Below, piece after piece: positions 1 to 9,560 of a stretch of 64,000 bases of DNA (position 1 is its first letter; each line of letters begins with the position of its first letter). The notes under the pieces are model-generated. The model was not told the DNA's origin and did not search any database. It saw nothing but the letters and a program-made list of their open reading frames with translations. A program made the position numbers and the translations under genes. Location of the stretch: NCBI GenBank assembly GCA_014338405.1, contig JTDE01003459.1:13910-77909 (forward strand). The letters are read 5' to 3'. This DNA comes from Paragonimus skrjabini miyazakii. Lineage: Eukaryota > Platyhelminthes > Trematoda > Plagiorchiida > Troglotrematidae.

Positions 1-261
1 GGTCAACACACGTCCACAGATAAATAGAGCCATTTGGGGGTGGTAAAGAACCCACCAGATCAACGTGCACGTGATGAAAACGTGCGTCTGGCAAGGAGAA
101 GGTACCAAGGGGGCTCTCTGTATGACGGTGGACGTTGGAACGCTGGCATTGGAGGCAAGAACGGCTCCAATTGCGGACATCGTGGTTTACCTTAGGCCAT
201 ACGAAACGTTCAGTGACAAGTTTAACCGAAGCGCGTATGCCAGGATGAGACAGATTGTGCA

Positions 262-492
262 GTGTATCGAACACTGTGTGGCGGAAGGATGCGGGCACTG
301 CAGAGCGAGGTGTGCCCTGGGAAGTGTCACAGAGGATCGTTCTCTCTGACGATGTCAGAGGTATGTCGCAACAACAACAACCCAAATCACCCATCAATAC
401 TGCAGGATAAGAAAGAACACGTGAAGACCCCTGTAGTAACCACGAGATCAGGAAGACACGTACGATTCACTGACCGTCTACTATACTATTAA
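262..492 (+). pseudogene. C-terminal end of a Ty3/gypsy-like LTR retrotransposon polyprotein
   Basis: The frame ends in VVTTRSGRHVRF-TDRL followed by a stop. A short basic tail of the type TRSGRxVRxPDR is common at the C-terminus of Ty3/gypsy integrase polyproteins, after the chromatin-binding region. The residues before it (about 1-55) are Cys/Asn-rich and resemble nothing I can name. The element body would lie left of the window, so this is the last part of its pol frame, and an LTR-like sequence follows about 50 bases later. Upstream of 262 the frame is broken, so the copy is probably dead. I see the tail motif directly; the family is inferred from it. Confidence 0.55.
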
Positions 493-538
493 CAGGCATA
501 GATCGCATGTTATTTTCCTTTTGAAGATTAAAAATGCT

Positions 539-1250
539 GGTGGGGGCTAGTGTAATGGTTCAGTACCCTGCACTGAACCCGATGGCTCATTCCTAGCCAT
601 CCAATCGCCCCACATGTTAACTGTCCCACTCACTCACGTACTCCTGGCCTATTCACAAGGTCACAGACACATCACGCGCTCCACAGGCCAGCGTGATTCA
701 ACATGCCCTGTCTACTCTGCACACACAGGCTCCGCTTAGTACAATTCACCTTCACACGCCCGACAGACAGCGACGCCTTTTCTCCTCAACATTGCGAGAG
801 GCAAGATCACATGCACGCACACACGCACGCATCGACTGAGCCAACTCACGCGCGTTAACCTACAGGCGCGTAATGCACGCGCATGAAGGCGACAAAACTC
901 GCAAGAGGCACAACACAACTTCTGACGCTGCGTCTCGGACGGTGAACAAGTCAACAACGCGCAAAGCCAACGGACACGAGGACGTGAGCTTCACTTCAAT
1001 TGTACCGCTCCAAATCGCATCCACGTGATCCTATCCCCACAACACTGCCAACACACAGCATACACCTGGATACTGCTGTCCACACTATTATCAACTGGAA
1101 CATTATTTTGTACTGTACGTGAGTCTCCCGGCTTGTCTATGTTCTAATCATCTTCCTGTTCATACCTATTTATGTCATACACCTTACTACTCAACTGTGT
1201 ACCCTTCTTTTGTTATATGTAGTTAGTGTTAGGCCGTAGTCATTTATCTA
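539..1250 (+). repeat. Putative polypurine tract and 3' LTR of the gypsy-like element
   Basis: A purine tract (GGTGGGGG, 539-546) lies about 45 bases after the pol stop, followed by CTAG and TGTAATGG, a plausible LTR start. A hairpin with a perfect 8-bp stem (GGTTCAGT/ACTGAACC, 557-579, 7-base loop) sits at the LTR head. The sequence to about 1000 is richer in C and CpG than its surroundings. I could not place the right end: no partner LTR is in the window, and a minus-strand transposase relic begins at 1260. The 3' boundary is a guess. Confidence 0.35.
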
Positions 1251-1259
1251 TAGCCCACA

Positions 1260-1973
1260 CTATTGCCCATACGTAACAGGTGTACTGATCTTCAACTGAT
1301 CTAGCAGGGTTCGTAGCCAGCCCTTGCAATCGTTGCTGTTGTATGCTCCTCGCCTCGTCATATGGCCCACTATCGAGCTTGATGTCATAGCTCCAATCAA
1401 ATGGAGATTACGGCCTCGGCTGTTTGTTACAGTGACGCATGCTCTCGTTCCTTTTAGTGAACGTCCCGATGACCTCTTACAGAACAAATTGAAATTTGTC
1501 TCATCTATCCAGCAAATAGTTTTTGAATCTGCCTAACACTCCATCAGTCGATAAGCAAACAGTCGCCGTAGCTCCAAATTCTCATTTGAGTTCATGCTAA
1601 CGGGCAATTGGCACAGTCTTTTGACAGTTATGCATCGGCCATCCAAGTATCGACTGATCGTTGTGGTCGATAACTCCTTCTCGAACTCTGCCTTGACGCG
1701 CAATCTCAAAAATTGCAGTGCAACTGTTGGGTCTACGGAAATCCACTCCAACAACATATCGATCTCAGATTCTGTCAGAACCTTGCTTCTATGTCCTTTG
1801 CGAGGCTGCGCTTCATAACTGATGCAATCCACATGAAGCCACTTGTAAGCGGTATTGCACTTGACTCCGTTTAGAGCGGCAACTATACGCCAGTCATCGC
1901 CTCTTTCGAATGCTTCGATAATTCGTCTGCGTGTTTCGGGACTGATCCGGGTGTAATTGCGTCCGTCAGCCAT
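1260..1973 (-). pseudogene. Tc1/IS630-type DDE transposase relic, 3'-truncated
   Basis: Read on the minus strand from ATG at 1973. Residues 1-50 form a helix-turn-helix (ISPETRRRIIEAFERGDDW, then AYKWL). A second DNA-binding region follows (LTESEIDMLLEWI to TTISRYLDGR). A TAG at 1533-1535 interrupts the frame, which then resumes with WIDETNF, the first catalytic Asp of the DDE_3 domain, followed by CKRSSGR and a GAMTSSS motif. The frame ends at 1260 before a second catalytic Asp (VxDN-type) or the final Asp/Glu is reached, so about a third of the protein is missing. Without the stop the frame runs open for 237 codons, so the copy is fairly young. No terminal inverted repeats were found. An intact transposase of this family would cut and paste the element at TA sites. 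Confidence 0.8.
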
Positions 1974-4293
1974 GTATACAAGAGAACTAATGAAAATGTC
2001 CCCACAAACTGATTCACTCTCATATTACAACTCGAAATCTACCACGACCCTAAACCTACCTCCTATTGGACGTGAGATCCACAGACACTCCTAACCACTC
2101 GCACCCCTTTACCTGTCAAAGGAACTAATACGGTCCGCAGTTTGATGAATTAATAAGGACAGGGTCAGATGCTCCGTGCTCCACTGTGACCGCTAACCCC
2201 GTTCTCATTAAGCAACGCCGCTGACGTCCCTAAATAACCCGTACCACTTCCTCTATCAAAGTAGCCAATCCGAAGTGCTCTAATTAAGATTGGTTGTCCC
2301 TTCCGGTTAGTTGGACCAATCGCATTCTAGCCGTTACGTTCAAGATTTTAACGTGGGAATTCTAATGTACCAGAGTGATTTGCTTTTGCATGAAATGGAA
2401 AATCTTGTGCCTAAAATGGAAGTAGATATGTAAAATGTTATAGTCACCGCTCGTAACAGCTACCTTGCCACATGCTCACCCATTCTCTGTCATAAGCATC
2501 CGTCCGTTTTACTGATACCGGCTTCATCGCATTTGCAAGTGAACTGAAGAATTACGTAAAACACAGTTGTCAACTACTTCCATCGTTGCTGCTAGCCCTA
2601 TGTAAATATTCTAACGCTCCACGTTAGTGACCAGTGGGGGGTTTACCCCCACTGTGGTATACGTTATCCTTCGTTATTAATGAAATGATCAAAGGAGATC
2701 TATATTTTAAATTGATAAAACACGGTCTACTTTTTTCACTGGTTAGATTTCATCTGAGCAGGAGCGAGCTAAACACTAGCTTCTTTTCAAAACAAAAAAA
2801 CGAGATGTCTAACTGGTACTTAAAAAGTTTTACCCGTAGCCATTTTTCTCATTTCTTATTATCATTACCTCGGAGTTTGTTCTTTGGTGAATCAACAAAG
2901 TGACTTTTTCTGATTACTTAAGAAACGAGTCGAATTCCTGTTTTAATTCAGAAAATCACAACTCTTAGGGTGTTTTCTTAGGAAAAGTGGCCACCTATTG
3001 GCTACTCAACGTATCGGTGCATGTTTGCCTCAAGGAGGTGGAAAAACTTGTTTATCCCCGTTTGACTGCGAATGGAATGGAGTGAAACGTTCGGCTAAAC
3101 ACGTCAGAAACATTGATTACATACGCATTAATTGGGTGTACAGCCAAATGCCACCTACATGCTTGTGATAACAACGGAACTTTTGAACTTTCACATACAT
3201 TTAATCATTTTCAACGTTTCAAATGAAAGTAACAGCAAAGAGTAGACTCAAGTTCGTGTTTACCGCCACACCATCAATTTATCACTATAGACTCTTATCA
3301 GATTTAACCTTTACGTTAAGCTTTTGACACAAAATACATTCTGTAGATTTTCGGTGGACGTCTTTGTTTTTCTGTTCAACTGGTCAATGAATTCACAAGT
3401 AAAATTGACTTCTGCTAGTGGGACGTTTACAAGTTACACAGACACCAAATCAGAACGTACAGTTGCTTGTAGATTTTAGCTCTCGCACGATATCAGCAGA
3501 TGTGAAGCTATCTTGTAAGCCGTAAGAACAGATTTTGGGGAATATGTTAAAGCTGAACAGCTAACCACTATGCAGTTATGAAATAAAACGAGCTGCACGA
3601 GTCTGGGGTCGACTTAAGTATCGTATTTTGTCGACCGACCTAAGGAAGATTAAATGAGCGTGAAACGATAGAAACAAGTGGCCTTAATTTATCAAAATAT
3701 GCTGTCTTCAGAAATCCATCTTGCATTATCTGTTCTAACTCTTCGATGCATAATATGTAAGCAATACATTCGTATCCCCTTCTGTTTTGCCTCCCGGAAC
3801 TTAGATTCATCTGACATCTTTTTCATCCTGTCAGCGTAATTCCACATATTGATCGCAACAACCTCAGCGATCTTACAGTACTGTAAGTAGACCGTTTTAA
3901 TTGGTTAACAAATTCTCAACTTGAACCTTCAGTCTAGTCGTTTGTAAAATGTGCCTAAACAATGAAAGTTGCTTCCCGAGTACAGTAATTTAAACAAATG
4001 ATCGTTGAGCGGGTTAGTAACAACGTGTCTAGCAGAAGTATTGTGAATCTTTGACTACGGCCAATCTTTGCACATACATTACCTTGAGGTCCTTCGTTAG
4101 TTTTTGTTGGCTAGCATTGATCCAACTGGATCCGTTTGCTTCCCTTTACGTGAGTAACAAACTCTCATCGTTTGCCTCGATGTCATAGACTTTCTGGTGT
4201 GATCACTGCAACGCATTTCATTTATTTGAGCGCATGAATTCTTTCGATTTTTATCAATCTGATGACGAATACTTGAAAGCTTGTGTTAATTAT
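1974..4293. other. No recognised feature
   Basis: I see no coding region, tRNA or repeat that I can support. The part from 2000 to 2350 is slightly CpG-richer and may belong to the mobile elements on its left. From 2630 on the DNA is AT-rich, and its longest frame (2634-2903) has no recognisable domain. Confidence 0.4.
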
Positions 4294-4582
4294 CACAAGC
4301 GAAAGTGGTTGAGCGTTCACATATGATAATTCGGTCGTGCCTAACGTGAGGTCATTGGCGCAGTGGTAAACACGGTTGCCTCATGAACAGCGTGTCCGTG
4401 GTTCAAGTCCCGGCACTGGCGATGATCTGTACTATTGACGAGCTTTAATGAAAGCGAAACTCGAGTCTAATGCCTCTTTTCGAAAGGGGCTGACTGGATA
4501 GTCTGTGGGAATGCGAGAGCTGCGATCAATTGTGGGTGATGTTCAAATTGAAATAAACCAAATCCCCGACTACTCATCATTG
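4294..4582 (+). repeat. SINE-1 copy (tRNA-derived, near full length)
   Basis: Conserved leader (from CACAAGCGAAAGTGG), then a tRNA-like head with A box TGGCGCAGTGG (4356-4366) and B box GGTTCAAGTCC (4400-4410). The putative anticodon loop reads CTCATGA, suggesting a tRNA-Met origin. The body includes GAAACTCGAGTCTAATGC, and the tail runs from GACTGGATAGTCTGTGGG through GGGTGATGTTCAA to CCGACTACTCATCA. The same sequence recurs at several other places in the window on both strands. RNA polymerase III would start near the tRNA-like head, yet the repeat extends about 55 bp further upstream. The tail has no poly(A). Confidence 0.8.
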
Positions 4583-6394
4583 ATCATTTTCTGTTTATTG
4601 TGGCAGCAGGTGCAAAAGTCAGCCAACAGAGATCGTCGTTTTGGTTACTTCGTATTGCACCAATACAGTCCTTCTCACACACAGATTCAGTACTTAATTC
4701 AGGCATTGCTAGTATGTGTGCATTGAGCCGAGTACTTCATGAGGGCTGGAATCGGAAACACTCTTTTTCGACCGACTGAATCGAGTTTGACCGATGCCAA
4801 CTAGTTTTACTGAGTAACTGTGCTATGAGTAGTCATGTGTATTTATTCATTCACACCAAGCGATCCCAGCAGAAACATCTCTGGACTCAAAGTTAAGTTG
4901 GTTCTGTGGATTGCGCAAGCTATTAGAATAATTGCTATGCTAGTTTGGTAGGTTGCTCTTTGGACTACATTTTATATGCGCGTGCTTAACTGAAGTTTTC
5001 TGGCGATAGGAACCCTTCATAGTGAGAATTGACTACAGCGGCTTCAGTGTTGGAGCATGCACATTCAATCAATGCACGCACCCACGCTGTGGTGAGTGGA
5101 GCTGAAGTCGATCAGCATCGATCAAACAGAACAACAGTTAGTTATTACGTTGATTTTGTTTTGTAAGAGGCTGGTAGTCAAAGCAATTCATTTGATCGTC
5201 TGATTTAGGCAGTCAACCTGTTTGAATCAAGAACTGATATGCAACATGACTATTGCCCAACAATGACCATTAACTTGGGTGCTGCTGTTTTTACGTAGGA
5301 AGCGTATTGTTCCTTTAATGAATTGAGATCGTCTTGTACCAATATACGTTTCGTAGTTCTGGTGTTTTTGGTACATTAGCCAGGTAGAAGTTACCTTAGA
5401 ACACCCAATGCTGATCATTTTTTTGTTTACTGTTACTACTTGGTCACCTACAACATTAACTGAGATACCCTTAATTGCAACTACTGATTAGCAATGTGAA
5501 TACTCGTTTCTCTGATCCTAACATCCTGTCGTCGTTCTAACTGAAGCATTTTTATTTTAAAAAACTCAAGATTTCTAAATGTTCATTCCATTCTGGGTAA
5601 AATGAGATATTTGAGAATGACATTTTAGTTACACCGTGTCCACCACTCGAGTGAACTGAGCAACTGTAAGCTCTCCTAATTTATTGATTTGGGGGTTTCG
5701 TGTCGACACCATGTATCGTAACACACTGTACTAAGATGTTCAGTTTGTCCACTTAACACTAAAAGAGCAAGACAGCTGATAAAAGTTGACCCGTGCACTC
5801 GACAATGCGGATTCTGAATCGTTCTTGGAGGGGAGTTATATGTTCACCAGATGAATGATGGTGATCAAACTAACGAGGTTTTAGTCTTAAAGTTGTTATA
5901 TACCTACAGGTACAAGAAAAATGGCTTTTGCTTTTCCGATTACAACCATTGATCAGCAGCTACAAAATAGATCCAGACTTCTAGCTTTTTAGACCATATA
6001 GCGTATTACTTTAGCAGATGGGGCATCGGGACGTGATTCTATTTTATGTTAACCAATATGGCCTTGTTCTCAAAATAAATAACCTTTAATGTACCTAGTA
6101 GTATATCAAAATCCGGAGTCTTTAGACATCCCTTTTTTGAAAAGTGCACAGCTATGAATCAATTACCGCTGTTATGTTCGTTAAGGTCTTTTTAAGTATC
6201 TCACAATCTTCTGAGTCACACGGTAATAACAGGTTTTTACCTGTGTGTAATTAATAACAACCTCTACAGATCTTACGGGTATTCTGTTTCTGAAGTGAAC
6301 AGTAGCGGTTTTATTTATATGGGCATGGGTTATTTCGTAAAATAAGTAAAATTAAGCCTTTTTTCATTCGAATTAACTATTCATACTGCAGCCA
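4583..6394. other. No recognised feature
   Basis: AT-rich sequence with only short frames on both strands and no repeat shared with the rest of the window. Confidence 0.4.
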
Positions 6395-6905
6395 TATTGT
6401 GCGAGTATTCCAACACTCGGCGAAATGGCTCAACGTGGGGGAGGTACATTTAAGAGCCTACAGCGAGCGGATCGGGGACAGCATGGACGACCGGATGAGC
6501 CATCGCTCAACTAGATCGGACCAACGGGTGTGGCTTGGCAGGCAAAATAGAATGGACAACAAGATCGGGGACGCGATTATTCGAACACTTGGAGGAATAA
6601 CTTAACACGGTCGTAGAGTGCGGTCAAAGCCCATTGTAGATAGAGGGTGGACAACACAAGCGACCGGACGAGCCCTCGTTCAACGAGATCGGATCAACGG
6701 AGGAGGAATGGCAGGCGGAAAACCCGCCGATAGAAGGCGTCGATCACACACATAAACCGGGCCGAAGTGCACACGACGTGTGAGCGGAAACTGGGGTCTA
6801 TTGTGGAATTCTGCTTCATAAACGCGAGTGCACGCGTAGCATAGCAACTAGCGAGTTGGACAATAAAGATTGTACTTTATTGGACGCATTTTCGCTACAA
6901 TATGA
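6395..6905. repeat. CpG-rich island, possible solo LTR relic
   Basis: This stretch is clearly richer in G, C and CpG than its flanks. It contains a diverged internal repeat: GACCGGATGAGCCATCG near 6490 recurs as GACCGGACGAGCCCTCG near 6664, each followed by a GATCGGAxCAACGG block, an offset of about 174 bases. An AATAAA signal lies at 6862-6867 before GATTGTACTTTATT, as in LTR R regions. No reading frame looks like retroviral protein. A solo LTR is the best guess; an unmethylated CpG-rich promoter is the alternative. Confidence 0.3.
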
Positions 6906-7209
6906 CTGGTTAAGCATACGCTTTGGTGATTTGATTGAATGACACCCCATGGCATGCTGGGTCGCGTCCGCTTTTATGCATGGCTCGGGAAGAATTAATC
7001 GATCAAATTACAGGTTTGTTCAACGTTTTCTCATCGGTGTTTAGGGATAGATAAACAGTTTTATAACTTCCGTATGTTCATTTCGACTTTAGTATTCTAG
7101 TTTTGCTCAATCGGATTTCGGAAGACCACCTTTTTCCTTCTTTTCTATCAGAATGCATGTAAACATTTGGTACCGAGATACACTGAAATACCGGTTATTC
7201 TGCCACTAA

Positions 7210-7440
7210 GTGGTACTGCCAGATATTGATATTGACATAAACAGGGTATGGACACGCATACAATCACATCACGTATTATCTCATCACCACCACGACAACC
7301 CTATGGGTTATTTCAACCACTTTTGTGCACATAGCGCCGGTTGGTGAGTTCTAATCAACATGACTGGTGATGATGACATAATACGTGGTGTGACTGTATG
7401 CGTGTCCATACCCTGTCTATCTCTATTTGTGGCATATACA
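7210..7440. repeat. Long imperfect inverted repeat
   Basis: The left arm (GGGTATGGACACGCATAC from 7243, then TCACATCACGTATTAT) is mirrored at 7364-7425, where the plus strand reads ATAATACGTGGTGTGA and GTATGCGTGTCCATACCC. The arms are about 60-85 bases with few mismatches, around a loop of about 80 bases. A decayed hammerhead motif starts 20 bases to the right. This could be a foldback element or two head-to-head PLE termini. Confidence 0.65.
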
Positions 7441-7459
7441 ACTCACATGTTTTACATTT

Positions 7460-7496
7460 GCGACTGATGGGAGTAAACGAAATGATAACATATCGC
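7460..7496 (+). ncRNA. Degenerate hammerhead ribozyme, PLE type
   Basis: GCGA, CTGATGG (7464-7470), GAGTAAAC, GAAA (7479-7482), stem III TGATAACA, TA, then TCGC. Stem I GCGA/TCGC is intact. Relative to the copy at 42390 the core A is G (CTGATGG), one T is lost from stem II, and stem III carries a mismatch. It is almost certainly inactive. The flank (GACATATG-like, then TCTTTCTG) also resembles the 42430 flank, so this marks a PLE 3' end, although no PLE frame was recognised to its left. Confidence 0.6.
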
Positions 7497-7910
7497 AACA
7501 TATGTTTTCTTTCTGCACTGATGAAGATACTGAAGAGTTAGGCGACCTGACAGTGAGCCATTTGTTGTCGGGCTTTGATGGTTAAACGGACCTAATATTG
7601 ACAGAAATTGACATAAGTTGACTGATTGTCGTCAATTTGTTATTGTTTGCTGTACTTATCATATTTTGCTAACAAGTATATCGTCGTCATCAATTTATAT
7701 TGAAGTTTATTTACGTGCGTCAGGGAGTCTGGGTTTAATTTCTAAAAAACGCGGTGAGATGCTCACGACGTAGAACGCCGTCTTTATCACTTTGTAGAAA
7801 GTATCACTCGCATTAAGGCAATTATGTGTAAAGTGCACATGATCAAGAACTGAATTTTTCTCGCGAGTTTCTGTCCTGACTGAGTCCATCAGCAGCCATC
7901 AAAGCCACTA

Positions 7911-8297
7911 TCAAGGTTTGGAATCATTAACGCGATTAGAATGAAGTTCGTTTCGCATATCCCGTGTAGGATCGACGCCCAACAGCAATCTATCGACCGA
8001 GGTGAGAGCTTTGCCAGCGAATGTATACAGGAATGGGCATGTGCCTAAGTAGTTGCCTAGTGGGAAAGGCTTTGGTGAAGGCAGCTGTGCTAGGATGTTG
8101 AGCTCAAATGCCGTCGTAAGAATGTAACGGACTGTTCGCTGTGAGAGACGGTACAGATAATTTCGACCCAGATCGATTTGGACTAAGAGTTGACTGGTTT
8201 TGGGTGTTTGTCGAAGAGTGAGAAACACTGTAGAATCTTCCATGGTATGAAACTGAGTTAGGTCGGTGTGATTGTAGAGGCAGTCGGAATAATTCAA
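7911..8297 (-). other. Unrecognised 128-codon open frame
   Basis: Open on the minus strand and longer than most frames here. It overlaps a Ser/Asn/Thr-rich frame in another register. I recognise no domain, no clear splice pair and no repeat partner in the window. It could be a host exon, part of an unknown element, or chance. Confidence 0.15.
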
Positions 8298-8788
8298 AGC
8301 AAGATGCCGACAGGACAGTCCAAGGTGCAGTGTCCATCAGCTAGCCGAAATTGATCACAAGTTACCAGTCTGTTCACAGATATCCAATGAACGGAAAGTT
8401 TTCGTCGCTATCTACATCAAGCGAATTTGTAGTTCAATGTACGGCTGTTTTGAGAGTTTTTTTGGTTCAGACGTTTCTATCCATGTTTTATCATCTGGTG
8501 ATAAACGGAGTGGTAAAGGGCTACTCTTTAAAGCATCATCACTCATGGCACCGTAGTCAAAAGACTTACTTTTTTCTTTGCTAACTAACGCTTGTTTGCA
8601 ACAAAAACTGCGGTGGTTAGTTCTTAGAAACCCAACATAGTGGATCTTTGGTAACATAGATTCCCTTCAAATTAATCTGCTCTGAGTTTCTCAAAGAAGC
8701 TTTTATGGCACTAACCAATTTAGACTTTACGGATCCGCAGCGCACTAACTCTGTATTGTACATAAACATCAAGCGCTTCATTTCAATG

Positions 8789-8930
8789 TTTAATACAAAA
8801 TACACGCGTGACTGATATCACCAAACCAGATCTAAAGCGATACAGTATGCTGCAAGCAGTTTAATACAAAACACACGCGTGGCTGATATCACCAAACCAG
8901 ATCTAAAACGATACAGTATGCCGCAAGCAG
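8789..8930. repeat. Tandem repeat, 2 x 71 bp
   Basis: Units 8789-8859 and 8860-8930 each start TTTAATACAAAA and end GCAAGCAG, with about four substitutions and no indels. They share ACGCGTG, GATATCACCAAACCAGATC and GATACAGTATG. No reading frame or tRNA signal is evident. It may be a local duplication or the edge of a satellite. Confidence 0.9.
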
Positions 8931-8944
8931 TACTGTGAATTGAA

Positions 8945-9125
8945 CACTACTCACTACTAATAGAAGCTTCTGCAATCCCAAAGGTCTTCCAGCCAACCCT
9001 TCTCAGAAAGCAACGAAACACTCGAGTTTCACTTCTGTTGAAGCTAATTAGTAATGCACTCATTTGCACGATCTGGATTTGAACCCCAATCCACGCTTTC
9101 GTACAACGACCGTGTCGACTACTGG
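8945..9125 (-). repeat. SINE-1 copy, diverged
   Basis: On the minus strand it has a tRNA-like part with B box GGTTCAAATCC (near 9075), then GAAACTCGAGTG and the AAGGGTTGGCTGGAAGACC tail. It lacks the CTCATGA loop of the younger copies (CAGTAGTCGACACGG instead), so it is an older or different subfamily. Confidence 0.6.
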
Positions 9126-9349
9126 ACCAGTAACCTCGCACTAGACACGATTTGAATATCAAATGCGTTCAGCCCTATCCACTTTTGATTTTGCTTAGAT
9201 TGCGCGATCGTGTAAGGTGAAGACGCGCTAACTATCCTGTTAACTCCAGTCGTTGACCCTACAGACAAGACTCTGCTATAAGTTGGACTTACTGAAAGCA
9301 TTCAACTTGCCGAACGACAGTTTGATTACTGACGAGTAATGAGAGATTT

Positions 9350-9560
9350 TGATTAAGATAAAATGAACATCATTCATCAGTAGTCACAGCCGCCTCACTC
9401 TTACAGATTTTTAGCCAGCCTCTCTCGAAAAGAAGCATTGTGCTCGAAGTTCGCTCCAGTTTGATCTCGTCAGTAGTGCATAACCTTGTCACGATCGAGA
9501 TTTGGACTGCCATCTACGCTTTTGCAAGGCGACTGCGTCGAACGCTAGGCATCATCCATG
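9350..9560 (-). repeat. SINE-1 copy, strongly diverged, same orientation as the previous one
   Basis: Matches the tail (GAACATCATTCATCAGTAG), the body around ACTCGAAG-like sequence, and the CAGTAGTGCATAACCTTG block. The spacer to the previous copy (9190-9345, with CTGTTAACTCCAGTCGTTGACCC) resembles the spacer at 26450-26580 (CTGTTAACTCCAATCGATGACCC). The two pairs therefore share one tandem architecture. Confidence 0.5.

Noticed and set aside
65..349. 94-codon frame at the window start
   Set aside because: A register shadow of the gypsy pol end; the recognisable tail is in another frame.
4260..4285. CTGATGACGAATAC, possible hammerhead core with CGAA
   Set aside because: GAAA is absent and the flanking strands do not pair.
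4350..4420. Working tRNA-Met gene
   Set aside because: The head is repeated with the same tail at several sites in the window; acceptor ends do not pair, so it is a SINE head.
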